A DNA stretch of 14,899 nt, from positions 410,718 through 425,616 of the forward strand of contig BEXV01000092.1 in NCBI GenBank assembly GCA_003118195.1. The letters are read 5' to 3'. A model generated the notes under the pieces. It saw nothing but the letters and a program-made list of their open reading frames with translations, was not told the origin of the DNA and did not search any database. This document shows, piece after piece, positions 10,851-14,899 of this stretch. The translations under genes and the position numbers were made by a program. Every line of letters begins with the position of its first letter. Within the stretch, counting starts at the first letter, position 1. This stretch comes from Hemicentrotus pulcherrimus (taxonomy: Eukaryota > Echinodermata > Echinoidea > Camarodonta > Strongylocentrotidae).

Positions 10851-10992
10851 ATGGCTTCTTTAGCTTCATCAAGCATTTTTTTGAGCTCTATCGTTTTGCT
10901 CTTGGGGCTTGTAAATATAGCCATGGTTTCTGCCAGTTGTGCCACCTGCCCCATCACTCATCCACAACAAAAGTTCTGTCAGTCAGCATTTG
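10851..10992 (+). CDS. exon 1 coding part: signal peptide and mature N-terminus
   Basis: Encodes residues 1-47 plus the first base of codon 48. The signal peptide is hydrophobic from about residue 9 to 25 and ends V-S-A-S before Cys30. Cleavage after Ser29 would expose Cys30, as TIMPs need; cleavage after Ala28 would leave a Ser cap. The exon ends at a GTAAGT donor (10993) in phase 1. The internal Met25 was rejected as the start because it would lose the signal peptide. Confidence 0.92.
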
Positions 10993-13183
10993 GTAAGTTC
11001 ATTTCTTTTTAAAGAAAACAAAAAAAATCTGAGGTTTTAAGAATTCTATTCAAAAAAAATTTGCTAAATTTAAGATTTCTCTCTTTTGTTTGAATGGTGT
11101 TTCTGTTACATCATTATTGATCTTTTCTCTTTCTTTTTGTGAATTCATTAGAGTAAATTCATATTTGTTGTTGCTGTCTATTTGTTAAAAAATGATAGCT
11201 CTGTTTAGTTTAAAAAAAATAACAGGAGTGAATTCACAATAACTTCAGATATTAAGAAAGACAATATTTTATGATTTCAAAATAGCTGTTTACAGAAAAA
11301 AAATTCTGCAGTGCACTAATAACTTATTTAGATAAAAAAAATACCAAGATGATAATACTAATTTGGGTAAATTACACCTAATGTTAACATTTATTTCATT
11401 TTTTGTCTTTATCTACAGTATATAAGGTGAGGACGATATCGATGCAGTACGTTGACATCAATAACCAGCCTGTACTCTACTCATCCCAAGCCTATGATGT
11501 CCAGTACAAGGTCAAAGTGGAGAATGTCTTCAAAGGAGAGGGAAACCTAGGGAAAGAAGGCAAAACAGTCTTCATCTACTCACCAAAGAATGTTTGTAAC
11601 ATTGATAAGTTGGAGATGGGCATCAGATACCTCATCAGTGGTAAGTTCAGAGAAGAGACTTTATTGGAAAAAAACATAAACTAATTTTTAACAGAATTCC
11701 CTGATAATGTTTTGATTTAAAGAGGAGATTCACAAGATACAAGTTTCATTTAGACAAATATTCTACCAACTTTTCATTTGTTTGAAGGATTATTGGACAA
11801 GTAATTTCAATGATGAAATACAAATATTTTGATTCAACCTAATTTTAAAATTTATGCTTGCTCTTGATTACTTGGTACAAGAAAGGGGTGAAAAAGTCAA
11901 ATGCAATATGTTTTTTTTTTCTAAGACAAGCTTTTTGTTTTCATATTAAATCCTTAATTCTATTGACTTAAACAAAATTAGGCTCAGTTGGATGGGTTTC
12001 CTATCATGAATTCTAATCATTGAATCTCTTTTTCACCATTTTCAGGGAATATGAAAGGAGACAAGAAGCAGGTGACGACTTGTGGCATCGTTGAGAAGTG
12101 GTCTGAGATTTCTGCATCTCAGAGGAGAGGAGTGAGAGGTTTCTACCACTCACAGTGCAACAGCTGCACGGTAAGATTTAAAATCTTTACTTTGGATAAT
12201 ATAACATCAAAGAGAGGAACTTATTAAATGGATTTTCTTGTAGGAGTAATCATTTTCCTAACTGATCTGCGGGAAATATCTTAATTTAATCCCTAGTGAT
12301 GGTAGGTAAAGGTTTGCAGACATGGCAGATGGGGCGATAGTAGATGGTGTTTTTAAACAAATATGTATGCATACAATTATCCAAAATATAACTTCAAATG
12401 GAATGATTTCTAAAATCCATCAACCATAGATTTTTGTCATGCAATTAATGTACTATAAATGGTATATTGATGCCAATAAATATTCCAGAAGGAATTTGAT
12501 TGACTAAATTATTATTTTGAATCATCATCACAGTGACCTAGATTTGAGCAAGGATACATTTGAAACAATATCTTACTTAAATTTAAACCAATGTTTTATT
12601 ATCAATTCATTCATTCATTCTTCAGGTATATGGGACATCAATCCAGCTCTTCTATGGAGGCAAAGAGGTCGTTGATTCCATGAGCTCTGGTCTGTGGAGT
12701 CGTCAGCAGTGCTTCTTTAACCCTCTTGCTTCCATGACCTACGGTAGCGAAGACTGCGAGACAGAGCATGCCTACTGCATGCGTCAGGAGAATGGAGTCT
12801 GCACTTGGGAGGGAGGAAAGGCCTATGATAACTGCTTCCGCCAGAGAGAGTACAACTGGCAGCTGATGCAGTTTGGTGAGATTGGACTCGCTGCCTGGAC
12901 CTGCCCTGAGCAATGCAAGACCCTCACAACCAGGAAGCTCAAGTACAAGTGCAAGAAAGCCACCAGGAAGATGCCTCCATGCAACTCAGGGGATACAGTC
13001 AGAGAGTTTATTCCTGATGCTGTACGCACAGTGGTTCCAGAAATGTCTGAAGTGCACACTGTTCAACCCAACTCACTGCAGGAGATCCCCAGGACTGTCC
13101 ATCCCAACATGATCCAGGAAGTTCCTGCAACAGGTTCTCCAAAGGTTGCAAATGTCCTATCAGCTCTGCTCCAAGAAGACTAA
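10851..13183 (+). CDS. TIMP-like secreted protein, four exons, 348 aa
   Basis: Join of 10851-10992, 11419-11640, 12046-12170 and 12626-13183 (1047 bases). TIMPs are secreted extracellular-matrix proteins whose N-terminal OB-fold domain blocks metalloproteinases by placing Cys1 on the catalytic zinc. Residues 1-29 are a signal peptide with a hydrophobic core at about 9-25. Residues 30-159 are the N-domain: HPQQKFC (37-43), VFKG (84-87), YSPKNVC (101-107), YLISG (118-122), and the six cysteines 30, 33, 43, 107, 134 and 159 expected to pair 30-107, 33-134 and 43-159. The C-domain follows, with CNSCTVY (159-165) and a conserved C-x7-C-T-W end (214-224). Residues 227-348 go beyond a usual TIMP, which is about 180-195 residues mature: four more cysteines (256, 260, 272, 282), a basic stretch (261-278) and T-V-x-P repeats (287-332). 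Oddities are a CxxC instead of CxC N-terminus, missing C-domain cysteines and no N-glycosylation sequon. The family is certain; inhibitory activity is doubtful. Sea-cucumber tensilin is a TIMP-related relative to compare. Confidence 0.93.
10993..11418 (+). other. intron 1, phase 1
   Basis: Donor GTAAGT at 10993 and acceptor CTACAG ending at 11418. The 426-base, AT-rich intron splits a Val codon (G/TA). Nothing else was recognised inside. Confidence 0.9.
11419..11640 (+). CDS. exon 2: central N-domain
   Basis: Encodes residues 48-122, the main beta-strand part of the TIMP N-domain, including YKVKVENVFKG, FIYSPKNVC and YLISG. Both ends are phase 1 and the length (222 bases) is a multiple of three. 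In vertebrate TIMP genes this segment is, as I recall, divided by an additional intron near the FKG motif; here it is continuous. Reading into intron 2 would stop within 15 codons. Confidence 0.92.
11641..12045 (+). other. intron 2, phase 1
   Basis: Donor GTAAGT at 11641 and acceptor TTTTCAG ending at 12045; 405 bases, AT-rich, interrupting the Gly codon at the end of YLISG. A T-run of about ten lies near 11911-11920. Confidence 0.9.
12046..12170 (+). CDS. exon 3: end of N-domain and start of C-domain
   Basis: Completes Gly122 and encodes residues 123-163, including TTCGIVEKW (Cys134), the Q-x2-G-V-x-G-F-Y helix region and CNSCT (159-163), where the two TIMP domains join. The donor GTAAGA follows at 12171 in phase 0. 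Confidence 0.92.
12171..12625 (+). other. intron 3, phase 0
   Basis: Donor GTAAGA at 12171 and acceptor TTCTTCAG ending at 12625; 455 bases. A short TTCA tetranucleotide repeat (about 12605-12620) forms part of the pyrimidine tract before the acceptor. Confidence 0.9.
12626..13183 (+). CDS. exon 4: modified C-domain, basic segment and repeat tail
   Basis: Encodes residues 164-348 and TAA. Order: altered TIMP C-domain (164-226), a linker with Cys233 and several aromatics, a cysteine/lysine-rich segment (256-282), T-V-x-P repeats (287-332) and a short acidic end (QED). The absence of frame breaks over 185 codons and the high G+C relative to flanking DNA support coding. It is the largest exon and holds everything that differs most from ordinary TIMPs. 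Confidence 0.93.
   Translation, partial: VYGTSIQLFYGGKEVVDSMSSGLWSRQQCFFNPLASMTYGSEDCETEHAYCMRQENGVCTWEGGKAYDNCFRQREYNWQLMQFGEIGLAAWTCPEQCKTLTTRKLKYKCKKATRKMPPCNSGDTVREFIPDAVRTVVPEMSEVHTVQPNSLQEIPRTVHPNMIQEVPATGSPKVANVLSALLQED
12917..12970 (+). other. basic protein segment (9 Lys/Arg in 18 residues)
   Basis: Residues 261-278 contain nine Lys or Arg and no acidic residue, bracketed by Cys260, Cys272 and Cys282. Such clusters commonly bind heparan sulfate or other matrix polyanions; binding here is inference. Ordinary TIMP-1 and TIMP-2 end before this point. Confidence 0.7.
13028..13129 (+). repeat. in-frame T-V-x-P tail repeats
   Basis: Three consecutive units are evident in the translation: TVVPEMSEVH (298-307), TVQPNSLQEIPR (308-319) and TVHPNMIQEVPA (320-331). 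The last two are 36 bp each (13058-13093 and 13094-13129) and most alike. A degenerate unit precedes them (287-297) and a decayed start follows (TGSP, 332-335). Consensus: T-V-x-P-N-x-(L/I)-Q-E-(V/I)-P-x. The pattern is seen directly; function is unknown. Confidence 0.8.
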
Positions 13184-13202
13184 AGAGGAAGATCTTCTCT
13201 GA

Positions 13203-13208
13203 AATAAA
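13203..13208 (+). terminator. poly(A) signal AATAAA
   Basis: A canonical hexamer starting 20 bases after the stop codon, with a GT-rich stretch at about 13251-13257 downstream. Cleavage would fall near 13218-13238 and give a 3' UTR of only about 35-55 bases. An ATTAAA near 13403 could serve as a later alternative. Confidence 0.6.
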
Positions 13209-13526
13209 CAGATCAAATGGTACCAGACTCTTGGTAGCATCTTTTATCAAGTGTTTGCTATGGATTGGATTTGTCTAGAATTTGACATTTTAACGATTCT
13301 GCTCTGAGAATGATCTTAGGATGAACAATCTGGATCAGGTGGACTGCTATTTTAAAAGAAAAAATCATATACCAACATTGAAATAATCCCCCCATATGAG
13401 TAATTAAAAAGTGTAAAATATGATAAGGGAATTAGATTACATTGATATGACCTTATATTTCTCTTTCTAAGAGACATTTTTAAAATGCCAATGCTAGGTT
13501 TACATTTAATTTAATTGAATTAAGGT

Positions 13527-13543
13527 CTACGTTCAAAACGTAG
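13527..13543. repeat. perfect 7-bp hairpin, 3-base loop
   Basis: CTACGTT and AACGTAG flank CAA. It lies about 340 bases past the stop codon. No T-run follows and no RNA family was recognised. Confidence 0.55.
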
Positions 13544-13823
13544 TGCACCGTGGGATTAGGGCCATTTTTTCTCAGTATTCAAGTTTTGTTGCGTTCACCC
13601 TGTTTAACTATGGCCTACTAGGTTTTTCATCCGCTTTTTGACTACCCTGGCAAATTTTTTGTCCAAAGTGGCCTGAAACGTGAATGCCATGGCCACAGGG
13701 GAACATAATGTTAACCTAGTATAAGAAGCTGAAATAGCAGGACAACTGCAACAAGGCATTTTTTATGATTACTATTTGTAAATATGATCTATCCATTTTG
13801 TGCATCATTGATACTTAGTGCAC

Positions 13824-13825
<2 letters not shown>

Positions 13826-13854
<29 letters not shown>
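13826..13854. repeat. (TA)n microsatellite
   Basis: About 14 uninterrupted TA units, seen directly; self-complementary and likely length-variable. Confidence 0.92.
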
Positions 13855-13858
<4 letters not shown>

Positions 13859-14578
13859 GGATTTATAACAATAATACTATACAAATTGACAACTTATTCA
13901 TACAAAATAATATAATTGTTATTATTGTGTACATTATTTTTTTAATTGTTTATATCACATTAACATCTAAATGACTTTCGGTAGTGTTATGGCAAAAAAG
14001 GAAGAATGAATCTCTTGAGAAACCAGACTAGATGAACAAGTTTTGTCACTGATACCTGTATATATTTTTAGAATGCTTCATATGCTCTTGTAATCACAAT
14101 TTAAATATCACATGACTATGTCATACGTATCAGTTTGAGAATGGTATATTGTAACTTTAGCTATAAGATTCAGGGTCGATACTTTGTGTCTTTCGTTGTT
14201 TATTAACAAAATGTTTTCTTTCCAACTTGAGTGAAACTGTAAATATTGGTTATTCTTAATCAAATGAAACATTGGACATGATCTTTTCAAATATTTCTTT
14301 AACTGTGCTCTATTTATGATCATTATGACTTCACCAACTGGCAGCTGTATGTATTATGTTGGTTTAATTCATAAAACCATCATACAATTTGGTGATTAAA
14401 TGTACATTTTTTTGGTTTTAAAATGCAAATCATTATGTGTAGGGCTTTCCTTTATTTGCAACAGTGAGGGACATTAATTATGTTCTGTGAACGAATTGCA
14501 GAGAAAACATCTCTTGAATTTGCAGAGAAAAAGAAAGGCTCAATTATGAGCAATGTCATAGTGAAAGATAGGCTAGAT

Positions 14579-14622
14579 AGAGAGAGAGAGAGAAAGGGGA
14601 GGGAGGGAGGGAGGGAGAGGGA

Positions 14623-14662
<40 letters not shown>

Positions 14663-14668
14663 AGAGAA
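14579..14668. repeat. 90-base uninterrupted purine tract, (GA)n and (GGGA)n
   Basis: Every base is A or G. The left part has GGGA units and the right part a long pure GA run. Mirror-symmetric polypurine DNA of this type can form triplex (H-DNA). It produces false poly-Arg/Glu and poly-Ser/Leu frames on the two strands. Confidence 0.92.
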
Positions 14669-14899
14669 TGAGAGGAAAACAGAGGGAAGATGAAGAAATA
14701 TGGCACAAGAGAAGATAAGCACTTAAAGAACAAGAGAGAGAGAGAGAGAGAAAGAGAGAGGAGGATGAAAGAGAGATGACAGATACAAAAAGAGGATGAA
14801 TGAAAGAGGGAAAAGAGAGTATATCAGGATAGAGAGGATGGTGAAAAGAAAGAGAGATATAGAGAGAGGATTATACAGATGGAAAGCATTAATGAAACA
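14669..14899. repeat. degenerate GA-rich region to window end
   Basis: Strongly purine-biased on the + strand, with a further GA run at about 14731-14760 and scattered GAGAGA and GGATGAA units; probably decayed extensions of the adjacent microsatellite. The end of the repeat lies outside the window. Confidence 0.75.

Larger units (their letters stand above)
13260..14578. other. 3' flanking noncoding region
   Basis: AT-rich sequence without a supported gene. It holds a small hairpin (13527-13543), an (AT)n tract, and a patch at 13520-13730 of different composition that might be an old dispersed repeat. If a later poly(A) site were used, part of this could be 3' UTR. Confidence 0.6.

Noticed and set aside
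11403..11684. Continuous frame through exon 2 into intron 2
   Set aside because: It is the exon 2 frame extended upstream of the acceptor and past the GTAAGT donor; the extension stops quickly and would truncate the TIMP domain. Intron retention cannot be excluded but is not supported.
12638..13250. Open frames on the minus strand and another plus frame across exon 4
   Set aside because: Shadows of the G+C-richer coding exon; no family resemblance, while the + frame carries the TIMP motifs.
14452..14733. Frames encoding poly-Ser/Leu and poly-Arg/Glu
   Set aside because: Artefacts of the GA microsatellite read on the two strands.
1..14899. tRNA, rRNA and CRISPR arrays
   Set aside because: I looked for cloverleaf-like segments, rRNA-like tracts and regularly spaced repeats and saw none; a covariance-model scan would be needed to exclude small RNAs.

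Overview
The window is eukaryotic, AT-rich and mostly noncoding, with one clear spliced gene on the + strand at about 10.7-13.2 kb. The gene encodes a secreted TIMP (tissue inhibitor of metalloproteinases) family protein. Metazoan-type splice sites, introns of 400-460 bp, abundant GA, AT and CAA microsatellites, and a divergent TIMP with a long extra C-terminal tail suggest a marine invertebrate. My best guess is an echinoderm, perhaps a sea urchin, because TIMP-like genes (including the tissue-stiffening tensilin of sea cucumbers) are known there. That placement is inference; no species marker is visible.

Layout. 1-10.6 kb: no recognisable gene. It holds simple repeats, several hairpins and palindromes, a probable non-autonomous transposon with terminal inverted repeats (about 3361-3657), a well-formed RFX X-box (8418-8431), a DR5 nuclear-receptor site (1689-1705), and some patches of higher GC that could be cis-regulatory. 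10.3-10.85 kb: upstream region ending in a TATA box and a well-spaced initiator. 10851-13183: four coding exons (10851-10992, 11419-11640, 12046-12170, 12626-13183) that join without any frame break into 348 residues. A poly(A) signal lies only 20 bases after the stop. 13.2-14.9 kb: 3' flank with an (AT)n tract and a long GA-rich polypurine tract running to the window end.

The TIMP-like protein is the main interest. Its N-terminal domain is well conserved, but the mature N-terminus carries Cys-Ala-Thr-Cys where TIMPs have Cys-x-Cys, the part that chelates the metalloproteinase zinc. Its C-domain keeps one canonical disulfide pair, has lost three canonical cysteines and has gained others. It then continues into a very basic segment and a tail of degenerate 10-12-residue T-V-x-P repeats. 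This is consistent with a TIMP fold reused for matrix binding rather than classical protease inhibition, which is a hypothesis to test.
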